Shown: in pieces, positions 55,401 through 63,976 of the stretch
Layout: each line of letters opens with the position of its first letter
Position numbering within the stretch: the first letter of the stretch is position 1
Source of the DNA: Paenibacillus_S vulneris
GTDB taxonomy: Bacteria; Bacillota; Bacilli; Paenibacillales; NBRC-103111
Direction of reading: 5' to 3'
Assembly: GCF_039543185.1 (NCBI RefSeq)
Contig: NZ_BAABJG010000027.1
Coordinates: forward strand, 310,001-374,000
Length of the DNA stretch: 64,000 bases
Translations under genes and position numbers: made by a program
Notes under the pieces: generated by a model
What the model saw: the letters and a program-made list of their open reading frames with translations, nothing else
Databases searched by the model: none
Told to the model about the DNA's origin: nothing

Positions 55401-55440
55401 GCCGAGTTCAGGAGCAATTTAAGCTCCGACTCGGCTTATA
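55401..55440 (+). terminator. Rho-independent terminator after fumC
   Basis: GCCGAGT at 55401-55407 pairs with ACTCGGC at 55429-55435, with the inner stem GGAGC/GCTCC, followed by TTATATTT. It lies between the convergent fumC and HsmA-family genes. Confidence 0.8.
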
Positions 55441-55514
55441 TTTAGCGATATCTCGGCAATCAGGTTGATGAAGGCCATGTGGCATTCGAAGGCAACCGCT
55501 TTAAGCATCATGGC

Positions 55515-55883
55515 TTACTTAAAAATACTTAATCCAACTCCAATCAAGTAAGGTACTAACCACAACCCCCAAACCACCAAGCTAAATGTATGGAATTGAC
55601 CAATTTGCTTTTCCTTCTTCCTCCATAATACAATTGCTGCCCATATTGCATGAATTAGCATCAATAATAGGGCGACCATGCCGGTAATACCATGCAAATT
55701 AATCTCTTTGTCTGGATTCAGCTGCCCCATAAAACCAGTACCAATTCCATCAAACAATAAACCGGAAAAGAAGAAAGCGAGATGCTTCGGTTTCAGTCGC
55801 CCTGAAATTTTTTCAGCCCAAACACCGATAGTATAAGCAACCAACGCCAAGTTTATAAACAAAACCGCAAAAAATAGCAACAT
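55515..55883 (-). CDS. HsmA-family (TIGR03987) small membrane protein
   Basis: 122 aa with four membrane segments and short charged loops (WAEKISGRLKPKHL; WRKKEKQIGQFH). The central GTGFMGQLNPDKEINLHGIT and overall length fit the HsmA/TIGR03987 family. AGGAGG precedes the start on the minus strand. The family's function is not established; it is sometimes linked to small multidrug-type export or stress. Upstream there are three copies of an AATAGTC-type site. Before the intron insertion the PadR gene at 57984 lay directly upstream on the same strand. Confidence 0.75.
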   Translation of the reverse strand: MLLFFAVLFINLALVAYTIGVWAEKISGRLKPKHLAFFFSGLLFDGIGTGFMGQLNPDKEINLHGITGMVALLLMLIHAIWAAIVLWRKKEKQIGQFHTFSLVVWGLWLVPYLIGVGLSIFK

Positions 55884-55909
55884 AATTCCTCCTGATTAGT
55901 TTGTAGTTG

Positions 55910-55994
55910 AATAGTCGAATGTGACTATTACACGTTTGATTATATACCCCGATTTTCGAATAGTCAATCTTGACTATTTTGTTTGTGACTATTT
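55910..55994 (-). promoter_or_regulatory. Repeated AATAGTC inverted-repeat operators before the HsmA-family gene
   Basis: AATAGTCAATCTTGACTATT at 55959-55978 is a perfect 8-bp inverted repeat with a 4-base centre. AATAGTC at 55910-55916 with GACTATT at 55923-55929 forms a second, and GTGACTATTT at 55985-55994 is a third half-site. The cluster covers the promoter region of the gene at 55515-55883. A dimeric repressor is expected; the nearby PadR protein is the best candidate. Confidence 0.6.
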
Positions 55995-56029
55995 ACCAAT
56001 TTACTTTGAAATATTCAGGTTAGGACCTA

Positions 56030-57922
56030 ATCGGATAGGAGGCTATCCATGAGATGGATAGCCGACCTTCCACACCACCGTACGTACCGTTCGGTATACG
56101 GCGGTTCAACCGCTTAAGTGCAATTGACGCAATCGCTCGTATTGTGCAGGGAAGTCATAATACCCTGCTCGTGCGAGTTTTTCGTTTGTTATGGAACAGG
56201 ACAGCACTGGACTTCCGGCAACCCGCCAGTAGCCCAGGCGCGTATTCCCCCACTGGTAAGCCTGTTTCTCCGGTACTCCCAATTTTCGAAGGTTCTGCAC
56301 CTTGGTTTTCGGCTTCTTCCATTGTTTCCAGATGTACATGCGAAATCGCCTCTTAGCCATTCATTCCACCTCAGTAGAATTCGTTTCATGTCAGCTACGT
56401 AGAAGTGGCCGATCCAGCCGCGAATATAGACCTTTACATCCTCCATGACTTGTCGAACATTCCTGCCTTGACTCCGGCTCGTCAGTTCTTTCAGCTTCTT
56501 CTTCGCTTTGGCGAGGGATTGCGGATGGGACCGGATGTACACGCCTTTTCCGTCCTTTCCCAGGGCAAAACCAAGGAATTTGAAATGCTTCCGTGCCACT
56601 ACGCTGACGACTTTACTCTTCTGCGTATTTAGTTTGAGTCTCAACTTATTCTCTAAGTACGCCCGACAGGATTCCAGAAGCCGTGTTGCTGCCCGCTTGC
56701 TTCGGGCCAGCACTACGATGTCATCCGCATAGCGTATGACCACTACGCCTCGGTTTCTCATCTCCTGATCAAATTCGTTCAGATAGATGTTGGCCAATAG
56801 CGGCGATAATGGGCCGCCTTGTGGCGAGCCCTCTTCTGTTTCGCGTCGCACTCCGTTTTCCATGACTCCGCTCTTTAGGAACTTCTTAATCAGATCGATT
56901 ACCCGTTTGTCTTGGACTTGTCGTCGTAGAAGGTTCAGCAGCCGTTCATGGTTCAATGTATCGAAGTACTTCGAGAGGTCGATTTCGACAGCGTAGCTGT
57001 ATCCCTGCTCCGCATAGGCCTTCACTTTTCGAATTGCTTGCTGCGCGCTCCGTCCTGGGCGGTAGCCGTAGCTGCCCTCCGCGAATATCGGTTCGTAAAG
57101 CGGCTGCAGCTGCTGGGCGATCGCTTGTTGGATTACGCGATCCACTACGGTGGGAATGCCGAGCTTCCGCACTCCGCTTCCATCTGGCTTGAGGATTTCT
57201 TTACGCCGCACCGGGCTTGGCTTGTAGCTTCCTTCCCGGATGCTTTGTAAGAGATCATCTCCATGTTCCCGCAGCCACGGCAGTGCCGCCTCGACAGTCA
57301 TTCCGTCGATTCCCGGCGCTCCGTGATTGCTTTTGACCCGCTTGTAGGCTCTGTTTAGGTTGTCCCTGCCCAGTATCCTCTCCAATAGGTCTATTGCACC
57401 GTCCTTTTCCCTGCTTTCCCGAGCTCCGATACTCCGCGCTCCTGCATACTCTTCGTGTTCCACACTAACCCTTTGCGGGCAGCCCTTTCGGTATTCTGCT
57501 TTCATCGTACCGGTTCTCCTTCCTACATGTACTCGAGACTTACGATTGTTCGGCCCTTCCCGAAAAAAAAATTCCCGGTAGTATGGCCTCTGCTGACTTC
57601 TCACAGCTAGCTTTACTCCATCTTTTCGAATAGTCTACTCGACGTCTGTGAGACCTCCCCGGGTAAGAGCGATAACCTTCCCCTCATCCATCTGCCACAT
57701 TTACATGATGAGATTCGGGCAGTATTGGACTTTGCTTTGTACAGCAAGCTCGTCCGTCTCACCATGCCTTATATGTGATTTCTGTTCGTCAGACCGAGGG
57801 TTTGCCTCCGGCTTCCTTCAGATTCGACTTCGCAGTCGACACCCTTGCCCTTGGCTAACAGTTCCTACTGCCAAGCCTGTAGCGGACTTTCACCGCCAAG
57901 TTATCGCCCATGCCGGGCGCAC
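56030..57922 (-). mobile_element. Group II intron inserted behind a terminator hairpin
   Basis: On the minus strand the element starts at 57922 with GTGCGCCCGGCATGGGCG, the group II 5' consensus GTGYG, and runs about 1893 bases. After the reverse transcriptase frame comes a domain V hairpin (plus-strand 56073-56108 region, with GAACCGCC and GGTACGTACGGT) and a domain VI hairpin (GGCTATCCAT paired with ATGGATAGCC at 56041-56063). The 3' end is near 56030 (TATCCGAT). The 5' junction follows the T-run of the PadR terminator at 57925-57957. Boundaries are estimated from consensus. Confidence 0.85.
56106..57505 (-). pseudogene. ltrA: Group II intron reverse transcriptase/maturase, frameshifted
   Basis: Start at ATG 57505 behind AAGGAG. 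The reverse transcriptase domains are present, with the catalytic IRYADDIVVL, TEEGSPQGGPLSPLL and the maturase X segment. Near 56352 the minus strand reads CTAAGAGGCGATTT where the family requires an extra A (WLRRRFRMYIWKQW). The frame therefore leaves the maturase and runs to 56189, while the true C-terminus continues in another frame to 56106 (ending YERLRQLHLSG). One base deletion explains it. No endonuclease domain is seen. The protein lacks its C-terminal helices unless a second intron supplies maturase in trans. Confidence 0.85.
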
Positions 57923-57924
57923 TA

Positions 57925-57957
57925 TAAAAAGGGCTCTGCGCTGCTGCGCAAAGCCCT
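57925..57957 (-). terminator. Terminator of the PadR gene and intron target
   Basis: AGGGCTCTGCGC at 57930-57941 pairs with GCGCAAAGCCCT at 57946-57957 (one mismatch, 4-base loop). On the minus strand it is followed by TTTTTATA and then directly by the intron's GTGCG. Insertion immediately after a terminator is known for some bacterial group II introns. Confidence 0.8.
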
Positions 57958-57983
57958 ATAAAAATAATTGTACCGATCGAAAA

Positions 57984-58499
57984 TTATTCATTTTTTAATT
58001 TTTCAATTACAGATTTCAACCAATCCCTCTCAGCCTGTTTGCATACAAGATGATGTTCGATAGATAAATCAATCCCTTTTGAGAAATTATGTTTAGGTGT
58101 TTGCTGCAATTCTTCGATCTGTTCAGTCAAACCATTCAAACGTAACATGAGACAATCGATCGCTTCTTCCTTGGACAGATGGTCCATAAACATAAGTCCA
58201 ATATCGCCTTTGAAAGAAGTAGTATCCTGCTCGGACAGGTTCCCACGAAGTAGCAAGTAAAATTCCTCTTCTCCGGCAGGAGTAATGGAGTATACTTTTC
58301 TTGGCGGGCGATTTCCTTCCTGGTCCTCGCGTACGCTGATAAAGCCTGCGGTGTTCAGCTTGTCCAAAATGGAGTAAGCTGTAGCTTTTTTCATGGAGGT
58401 AATCCGGCTCAAATTTTTATCGATAAATTCATTAATTTGATAACCATGCAGACTTTGAGACTTCAATATTCCAAGCAGCAGCAGCGTTCTTTCATCCAT
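57984..58499 (-). CDS. PadR-family transcriptional regulator
   Basis: 171 aa. N-terminal winged helix: LLLGILKSQSLHGYQINEF, TSMKKATAYSILDKL and the wing RPPRKVYSITPAGEEEF are the PadR signature. The C-terminal helical part (about 95-171) is a dimerisation domain of the larger PadR subgroup. AGAAGGGGAAG precedes the ATG. The neighbouring HsmA-family gene has three inverted-repeat sites in its promoter and would have been the next gene on this strand before the intron arrived. Confidence 0.9.
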   Translation of the reverse strand: MDERTLLLLGILKSQSLHGYQINEFIDKNLSRITSMKKATAYSILDKLNTAGFISVREDQEGNRPPRKVYSITPAGEEEFYLLLRGNLSEQDTTSFKGDIGLMFMDHLSKEEAIDCLMLRLNGLTEQIEELQQTPKHNFSKGIDLSIEHHLVCKQAERDWLKSVIEKLKNE

Positions 58500-58746
58500 A
58501 GACTTCCCCTTCTGCTCTATCCAATTTGTTTTATTATATATTACAGCAATTTCATTATTTAATAAAGTTTCATGGAATATTCCACCATTATGAAATATTT
58601 ATAATACCTTAATAGGACGACGAAAGCTGCTCATGCAGGTTCATACTGACCTCGATGGGCCGCTTTTTTTACCCGCCGGCAGCTTGTATTCGACGTTATG
58701 GTGGTTTTCACAAGGTTGATATTTTTAAAAAATTGGTTGAGATCCT
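58500..58746. other. Intergenic stretch before the GH127 locus
   Basis: Between the PadR start and the promoter of the sugar importer the sequence is AT-rich. AAAGCTGCTCATGCAGG to TTTTTT around 58624-58672 may be a weak hairpin with a T-run. I see no reading frame with a ribosome site and no RNA gene. Confidence 0.35.
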
Positions 58747-58798
58747 TTGTCGTCAAGATTTCCATATTTAGCTATAATTCATTTGTAGCGCTTTCATC
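58747..58798 (+). promoter_or_regulatory. Candidate promoter and cre-like site of the arabinoside importer operon
   Basis: TATAAT at 58773-58778 with TCGTCA at 58750-58755 (17-base spacer) makes a plausible promoter. TTGTAGCGCTTTCATC at 58783-58798 follows at once and resembles a CcpA cre box whose left half lacks one A (the consensus would be TGTAAGCGCTTTCA). A site here would allow repression by preferred sugars. The match is imperfect. Confidence 0.45.
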
Positions 58799-58825
58799 AA
58801 TACAACATAATGGGGGATGAGAACT

Positions 58826-60121
58826 TTGAAAAGAACTCTGTTTATTGCGTTGGCCTTTGCCTTAGCTACTTCGGCTGTGCTAAGCGCTTGTACCAGCAAG
58901 CCCGACAACACTGCAAAACCGGGAGCGCCAACGAAGCTAACGTTCTGGACATTCGTCGACCTGCATCAGAAATATTGGGAGAGTATGGCGCAGAGCTGGA
59001 ACCAATCGCACCCGGATGAGCAGATTCAATTGGAAGCGACGACCATCCCGTATGACGATATGCATTCCAAGCTGCTCATTGCTCTGCAGACCAAGACGGG
59101 GGCGCCCGATCTGGTCGATATCGAGCAAAGCAAATTTCCGAATTTTGTTCGGGGACAAACGAATCTGGTGCCGCTCGACGATATCGTGACTCCGGCATTA
59201 CCTGACATTGTGAAATCACGCGTTGATATTTACAGCAAGAACGGCAAATTTTACGGAGTCGATTATCATGTAGGGGCTACCGTGATTTATTACAATAAAG
59301 AGATTTTAGATAAGGCCGGTGTGAATCCGGACACTATCAAGCTATGGAGTGATTTGGAAGCAGCGGGCAAACAGGTTCTTGAAAAAACAGGCAAGCCGAT
59401 CATTACTTTTGAGGGAAATGGAAACTGGTCCTGGTGGCCGGCGATTTCGCAGCAGAAATCGGATCAAGTCGACGCACAGGGCTACGTGACGATCGATAAT
59501 GAGGTTAATATTAAGACGATGCAATTTTTTCAAAAGCTTGTTAATGAGAAGGTAGCGGCAGTAGCGCCTGGCGCCGGTCATGATACAGAAGAATATTTTG
59601 GCTATATGAACAGAGGCGGTGCTGCATCGGTATTTATGCCGTTCTGGTTCATGGGACGTTTTACCGATAAAATGCCGGATTTGAAAGGGAAAATGATCAT
59701 TCGTCCGATGCCCGCATGGGAGCCGGGCGGGAATCGATCCGCAGGCATGGGAGGCACAGCGACCTCCATTACCGATCAATCCAAGCATGTGGAATTGGCC
59801 AAAAAATTCCTTAGCTATTCTAAGCTGACTAAGGAAAGCGGGATTCAAATTTGGAAGCAGCTTGGATTCGATCCTATCGTCACGGCAGCCTGGACGGACC
59901 CGGCAATGAAACAATCGAACAAATTCACGGACTACTTCGGCAACGATATATTCGATACGTTATTGAAAGTGAAAAATGAGATCGTGCCAGTTAACATCAC
60001 CGATAATGAGCCGCTGGTATTTGACGCCATTCGCAATAAAGCGATGCCGCAGATTTTCCTGGAAAAGAAAGATCCAGCTCAGGTATTAAAAGCCGTAGGG
60101 GACGAACTAAGAAAAAAATAG
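58826..60121 (+). CDS. Sugar ABC transporter solute-binding lipoprotein
   Basis: 431 aa from TTG 58826, for which GGGGGA is properly spaced; an ATG at 58817 would add three residues but touches that site. Lipobox LSAC with the cysteine near residue 22, then the MalE-type fold (KLTFWTFVDLHQKYWESMAQ; central GYMNRGGAASVFMPFW). First gene of an operon with two permeases and a GH127 enzyme, so the ligand is probably an arabino-oligosaccharide or arabinose glycan fragment. A strong hairpin follows the stop codon. Confidence 0.88.
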   Translation: MKRTLFIALAFALATSAVLSACTSKPDNTAKPGAPTKLTFWTFVDLHQKYWESMAQSWNQSHPDEQIQLEATTIPYDDMHSKLLIALQTKTGAPDLVDIEQSKFPNFVRGQTNLVPLDDIVTPALPDIVKSRVDIYSKNGKFYGVDYHVGATVIYYNKEILDKAGVNPDTIKLWSDLEAAGKQVLEKTGKPIITFEGNGNWSWWPAISQQKSDQVDAQGYVTIDNEVNIKTMQFFQKLVNEKVAAVAPGAGHDTEEYFGYMNRGGAASVFMPFWFMGRFTDKMPDLKGKMIIRPMPAWEPGGNRSAGMGGTATSITDQSKHVELAKKFLSYSKLTKESGIQIWKQLGFDPIVTAAWTDPAMKQSNKFTDYFGNDIFDTLLKVKNEIVPVNITDNEPLVFDAIRNKAMPQIFLEKKDPAQVLKAVGDELRKK

Positions 60122-60129
60122 TCGGTATG

Positions 60130-60172
60130 CCTGTCGCTGGCATAGCTAATTGAGTCTATGCCAGCGTACAGG
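60130..60172 (+). other. Strong intercistronic hairpin after the binding-protein gene
   Basis: CGCTGGCATAG at 60135-60145 pairs perfectly with CTATGCCAGCG at 60156-60166. CCTGT at 60130-60134 extends it to ACAGG at 60168-60172 across one bulged T. The stem is 16 bp with a 10-base loop and no T-run. Such hairpins between binding-protein and permease genes protect the first message from decay, giving more binding protein than permease. It could also attenuate downstream transcription. Confidence 0.65.
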
Positions 60173-60198
60173 ATGGATGCGGGTGAAGGGGTTGAAAC

Positions 60199-61122
60199 AT
60201 GCTCAGTGAAAATGAAATAGCCAAGGTGCATGCGGTCCGCAAGAAGAGAACGAAAACGGTTCGTTGGGCACCGTACTTGTTTATATCGCCATTTATCCTA
60301 TCTTTTTTGCTTTTTTTCGCGTACCCGATAGTCAGCTCTTTCATCATGAGCTTCCAGCATATAGAGTCAGGGGAAGAGACTTTTATCGGCTTCGATAATT
60401 ACATCAAGCTGTGGAATCCCGATTTTTTCAAAGCGATCCTTAACAACGTCAGCTATACCTTTTGGACTATTCTTGTACTAATTCCGATTCCCATGGTGCT
60501 CGCAGTGTTTCTGAACTCGAAGTGGCTGCCGGGACGCAACGTCTTCCGTTCGGCTTTGTTCATCCCTGCATTGACTTCGGTTGTCGTGGCCGGGGCTATT
60601 TTCCGGCTTATCTTTGGCGAGCTGGATGGATCGTTGATGAACTCCGTGCTGCATGTATTCGGACTACCCAGCCAAAAATGGCTGCTGCATCAGCATTCGG
60701 CCATGCTCGCTATGGTCGTCTTGGCTTCCTGGCGATGGATGGGCATTAATATTCTCTACTATTTATCCGCACTGCAAAGCATACCGCGGGATTTGTATGA
60801 GTCTGCCGAGATCGACGGGGCGGGGATAGGTGCAAAGTTTTTTCGTATTACCGTTCCCATGCTAAAACCGATCACCATTTACGTTCTAACGATCAGCATT
60901 TATGGCGGATTCGCGATGTTTACCGAGAGCTATATGTTGTGGGCCGGGAAGCCTTCACCCCAAAATATCGGACTCACTATTGTCGGATATATTTACCAGC
61001 AAGGGTTTCAGTACTTTAATCTCGGTTACGGCGCTGCGATTGGGATAGCCCTGTTGATTATTACCATGCTCATCAATCTGATTCAACTACTCTGCTTTGG
61101 CTTGTTTCGGAAGGAGGAATGA
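60199..61122 (+). CDS. Sugar ABC transporter permease (MalF-like)
   Basis: 307 aa, six membrane segments after a basic N-terminus. EAA loop ESAEIDGAGIGAKFFRITVP. GAAGGGG precedes the ATG. Its stop overlaps or abuts the next permease gene, and it follows the binding protein after a hairpin. It forms the channel of the importer serving the GH127 enzyme. Confidence 0.9.
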   Translation: MLSENEIAKVHAVRKKRTKTVRWAPYLFISPFILSFLLFFAYPIVSSFIMSFQHIESGEETFIGFDNYIKLWNPDFFKAILNNVSYTFWTILVLIPIPMVLAVFLNSKWLPGRNVFRSALFIPALTSVVVAGAIFRLIFGELDGSLMNSVLHVFGLPSQKWLLHQHSAMLAMVVLASWRWMGINILYYLSALQSIPRDLYESAEIDGAGIGAKFFRITVPMLKPITIYVLTISIYGGFAMFTESYMLWAGKPSPQNIGLTIVGYIYQQGFQYFNLGYGAAIGIALLIITMLINLIQLLCFGLFRKEE

Positions 61123-61127
61123 CCGGT

Positions 61128-61979
61128 ATGGAAGCGAAACGGACCCGGACCGTGCCCAAAGTAATTCTCGTGCTCCTGTTTGTTATTTTATCCATCATGG
61201 CACTGTTCCCGCTCTACGCACTGCTGCTCGGTTCCATGAAGCCGGCGACCGAATTTTTCCGCTATGGGCTGAATGTCCGGTGGGATTTCTCGTTGATGAG
61301 CTTCAAAAACTATCAGGCGATTTTCGAGGCTAAGGGCGCAGCACGCCATTATTTTACTTGGTATAAGAACAGTATCGTCATTACTGTCTTGTTCACTGTC
61401 ATCAGTCTGCTGCTATCTTCTCTGGTTGGATACGGTTTAGCCATGTATAAGTTCGTCGGCAGAAATTTGGTCTTTTCCCTTGTGCTGCTAACCATGATGG
61501 TTCCAGTGGAAATCATTATTCTTCCTTTATACAAGGAAATGATTGCGCTCCGGCTGATCAACACGATCTGGGGTATTATTTTACCTTTTGCGGTTGCTCC
61601 GCTGCCGATATTTTTCTTCCGCCAGTTTGCTTTAAGTCTGCCCAAAGAGTTCATGGATGCTGCGCGGATGGACGGCTGTTCCGAAGGCGGCGTATTTTTT
61701 CGGATTATGATGCCACTATTGGTACCTGCCTATGCCTCCATGGCAATTCTGCAGGCGCTGGCTAGCTGGAACAATTTCTTGTGGCCGATCATTGTTTTGC
61801 GTACGACCGATCAGTTTACTTTGCCTATTGGGCTGGCTACGTTCCTGTCTCCACTCAGCGATAACTATGATGTATTAATTGCCGGAGCCGTGCTGTCTAT
61901 TGTGCCGATATTCATATTATTTGTGTTCTTCCAGCGCTTCTTTATTGAGGGGCTTACCGTTGGCGGGGTTAAGGGATAG
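61128..61979 (+). CDS. Carbohydrate ABC transporter permease (MalG-like)
   Basis: 283 aa from ATG 61128, ten bases after AGGAGG at 61112-61117; the ATG at 61119 lies one base from that site. Six membrane segments; EAA loop DAARMDGCSEGGVFFRIMMP; C-terminus FFIEGLTVGGVKG. Second permease of the arabinoside-type importer. No ATPase gene nearby. Confidence 0.9.
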   Translation: MEAKRTRTVPKVILVLLFVILSIMALFPLYALLLGSMKPATEFFRYGLNVRWDFSLMSFKNYQAIFEAKGAARHYFTWYKNSIVITVLFTVISLLLSSLVGYGLAMYKFVGRNLVFSLVLLTMMVPVEIIILPLYKEMIALRLINTIWGIILPFAVAPLPIFFFRQFALSLPKEFMDAARMDGCSEGGVFFRIMMPLLVPAYASMAILQALASWNNFLWPIIVLRTTDQFTLPIGLATFLSPLSDNYDVLIAGAVLSIVPIFILFVFFQRFFIEGLTVGGVKG

Positions 61980-62011
61980 AGAAAATAAGAAGATGAGAGT
62001 GGTGCTTGCAC

Positions 62012-63976
62012 ATGACGAACCAAGAGCCGATAATCGTGACCAGTTCGAATTCATTACACGTACGAATCGCAGACCCTTTCTGGTCCCCCTATATTCAGCT
62101 TGTCAAAAACATCGTGCTACCCTACCAATGGGATGCATTGAACGATTCGATTAAGGGTGCCGAACCAAGTCACGCCATACGGAATTTCCGGATCGCCGCG
62201 GGTGAAGAGCACGGGGAATTCGGCGGCATGGTCTTTCAGGACAGCGATGTATACAAATGGCTTGAGGCTGTCGGGTTTATGTTACAGGCAGAGCCTGACA
62301 TGGAATTGGAGCAGGTAGCGGATGATGTCATCGAGCTGCTTGAGAAAGCGCAGCGGCCTGATGGCTATTTGAATACGTATTTTACATTGAAGGAACCGGA
62401 CGGCCGCTGGACGAATCTGGCGGAGTGCCATGAGCTTTACTGTGCGGGCCATTTGTTTGAAGCGGGTGTTGCGTATTACCAAAGTACAGGCAAGCGCAAG
62501 CTGCTGGATATATGCTGCCGGTACGCGGATTACATAGATACGGTATTCGGAAGCGAGCCTGGGAAGCTGCAAGGTTATGACGGACATCAGGAAATTGAGC
62601 TTGCCCTTATGAAACTGTATGAAGCGACAGGGGAAATGCGGTATTTGCGTCTTAGCCAGTTTTTCCTTGACGAACGCGGGAAGCAGCCCGGCTTCTATGG
62701 TCAGGAATTTGTGAAGCGGGGGAAGAAGGTACATTTTCCCGAGCTGGATATCGTCCACGATTTGAAATACAGTCAGGCGCACCTGCCCGTCCGCCAGCAG
62801 GATACGGCCGTAGGTCATGCCGTTCGTGCCGTATATATGTGCACAGGGATGGCCCATGTTGCGGCAGTCACACAAGATGAAGGCTTGATTGAAGCGTGCC
62901 GCAAGCTGTGGTCCAATATGGTCAGGAAGCAGATGTATATTACCGGGGCTATCGGCGCCATGGCTTATGGGGAGTCTTTTACGATAGATTACGATCTGCC
63001 GAACGATACGATCTATGGGGAGACGTGCGCTTCCATCGGTCTTATCTTTTTTGCGAAGCGAATGCTGGATTTGGAGCCTAGAAGCGAGTATGCCGATGTG
63101 CTCGAACGGGCCTTATACAATGCGGTCCTAAGCGGGATGGCCAGAGACGGCAAGCACTTCTTCTATGTCAATCCGCTCGAAGTGTATCCCAAAGCTATTC
63201 AGATTAACCCAAAGTATGCCCATGTCAAATTACAGCGGCAGCCTTGGTTCGGCTGTTCCTGCTGCCCTCCGAATATTGCCAGATTGATTGCATCATTAAA
63301 TCATTATGTTTATTCTCAGAGGGATACGATTTTATATACTCATCTCTATATTGGAAGCGAGGCCAACGTCGTTCTTGGGGAACAGCACGTAACCGTCGTC
63401 CAAAGCTCCGACTACACTACAGATGGCTGTGTCCGGTTCCGGGTGCAGACAGAGAAGGCGTCCGCTGCTTTTACCCTGGCATTAAGACTGCCGGAATGGT
63501 CTAACCGGATGGATTATCGGGTAAACGGTGTACGTTATGAACCTGACATGATAAGGGACGGCTATGGATTCATTACAAGAGATTGGCAAAACGGAGATAC
63601 AATCGACTTGCAGTTCGACATGACGGTCCGGAGGGTAAAAGGGCATCCGCTCATCCGGCAAACGGCCGGACAAATCGCTCTTCAGCGGGGACCGTTCATC
63701 TATTGCGTAGAAGAAGCAGATAACGGGAAGGAGCTTCACTTATTTCAGCTGCAGGGAGATAATACTTGCAAAGTAGAGTACGATTCGAATTTGCTTGGAG
63801 GGGTGTATAAAATTATGGCCCCGGCAAAGCGCGTCGAGGTCCCGTTAGAAGAGGAGTATTTGTATTTCAACGATGCGCAGTGGAAGCTGCACCCTGTTCA
63901 ATCCACCTTCATCCCGTATTATGCTTGGGGCAACCGCGGAGCAGGGGAGATGCGTGTCTGGGTGAAGGAAGGCTAA
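62012..63976 (+). CDS. Glycoside hydrolase family 127, beta-L-arabinofuranosidase type
   Basis: 654 aa from ATG 62012, seven bases after GAGAGTGGTG. An alpha/alpha-barrel with C-terminal beta domains, no signal peptide, so cytoplasmic. Catalytic features of HypBA1 are all in place: Glu337 and Cys339 in YGETCASIG, and CSCCPPN with Cys417 and Cys418, the zinc-bound nucleophile region. Length matches the family. It should release L-arabinose from imported beta-L-arabinofuranosides such as hydroxyproline-rich glycoprotein side chains. It is the last gene of the importer operon, starting 32 bases after the permease gene. Confidence 0.93.
   Translation: MTNQEPIIVTSSNSLHVRIADPFWSPYIQLVKNIVLPYQWDALNDSIKGAEPSHAIRNFRIAAGEEHGEFGGMVFQDSDVYKWLEAVGFMLQAEPDMELEQVADDVIELLEKAQRPDGYLNTYFTLKEPDGRWTNLAECHELYCAGHLFEAGVAYYQSTGKRKLLDICCRYADYIDTVFGSEPGKLQGYDGHQEIELALMKLYEATGEMRYLRLSQFFLDERGKQPGFYGQEFVKRGKKVHFPELDIVHDLKYSQAHLPVRQQDTAVGHAVRAVYMCTGMAHVAAVTQDEGLIEACRKLWSNMVRKQMYITGAIGAMAYGESFTIDYDLPNDTIYGETCASIGLIFFAKRMLDLEPRSEYADVLERALYNAVLSGMARDGKHFFYVNPLEVYPKAIQINPKYAHVKLQRQPWFGCSCCPPNIARLIASLNHYVYSQRDTILYTHLYIGSEANVVLGEQHVTVVQSSDYTTDGCVRFRVQTEKASAAFTLALRLPEWSNRMDYRVNGVRYEPDMIRDGYGFITRDWQNGDTIDLQFDMTVRRVKGHPLIRQTAGQIALQRGPFIYCVEEADNGKELHLFQLQGDNTCKVEYDSNLLGGVYKIMAPAKRVEVPLEEEYLYFNDAQWKLHPVQSTFIPYYAWGNRGAGEMRVWVKEG

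Noticed and set aside
57506..57604. N-terminal extension of the reverse transcriptase frame upstream of ATG 57505
   Set aside because: The extension lacks a ribosome site and is unlike maturase N-termini; ATG 57505 has AAGGAG in front of it.
57626..57637. TTCGAATAGTC inside the intron, similar to the operators at 55910-55994
   Set aside because: It lies in the intron's RNA domain I region, where the sequence is set by intron structure; treated as chance similarity.
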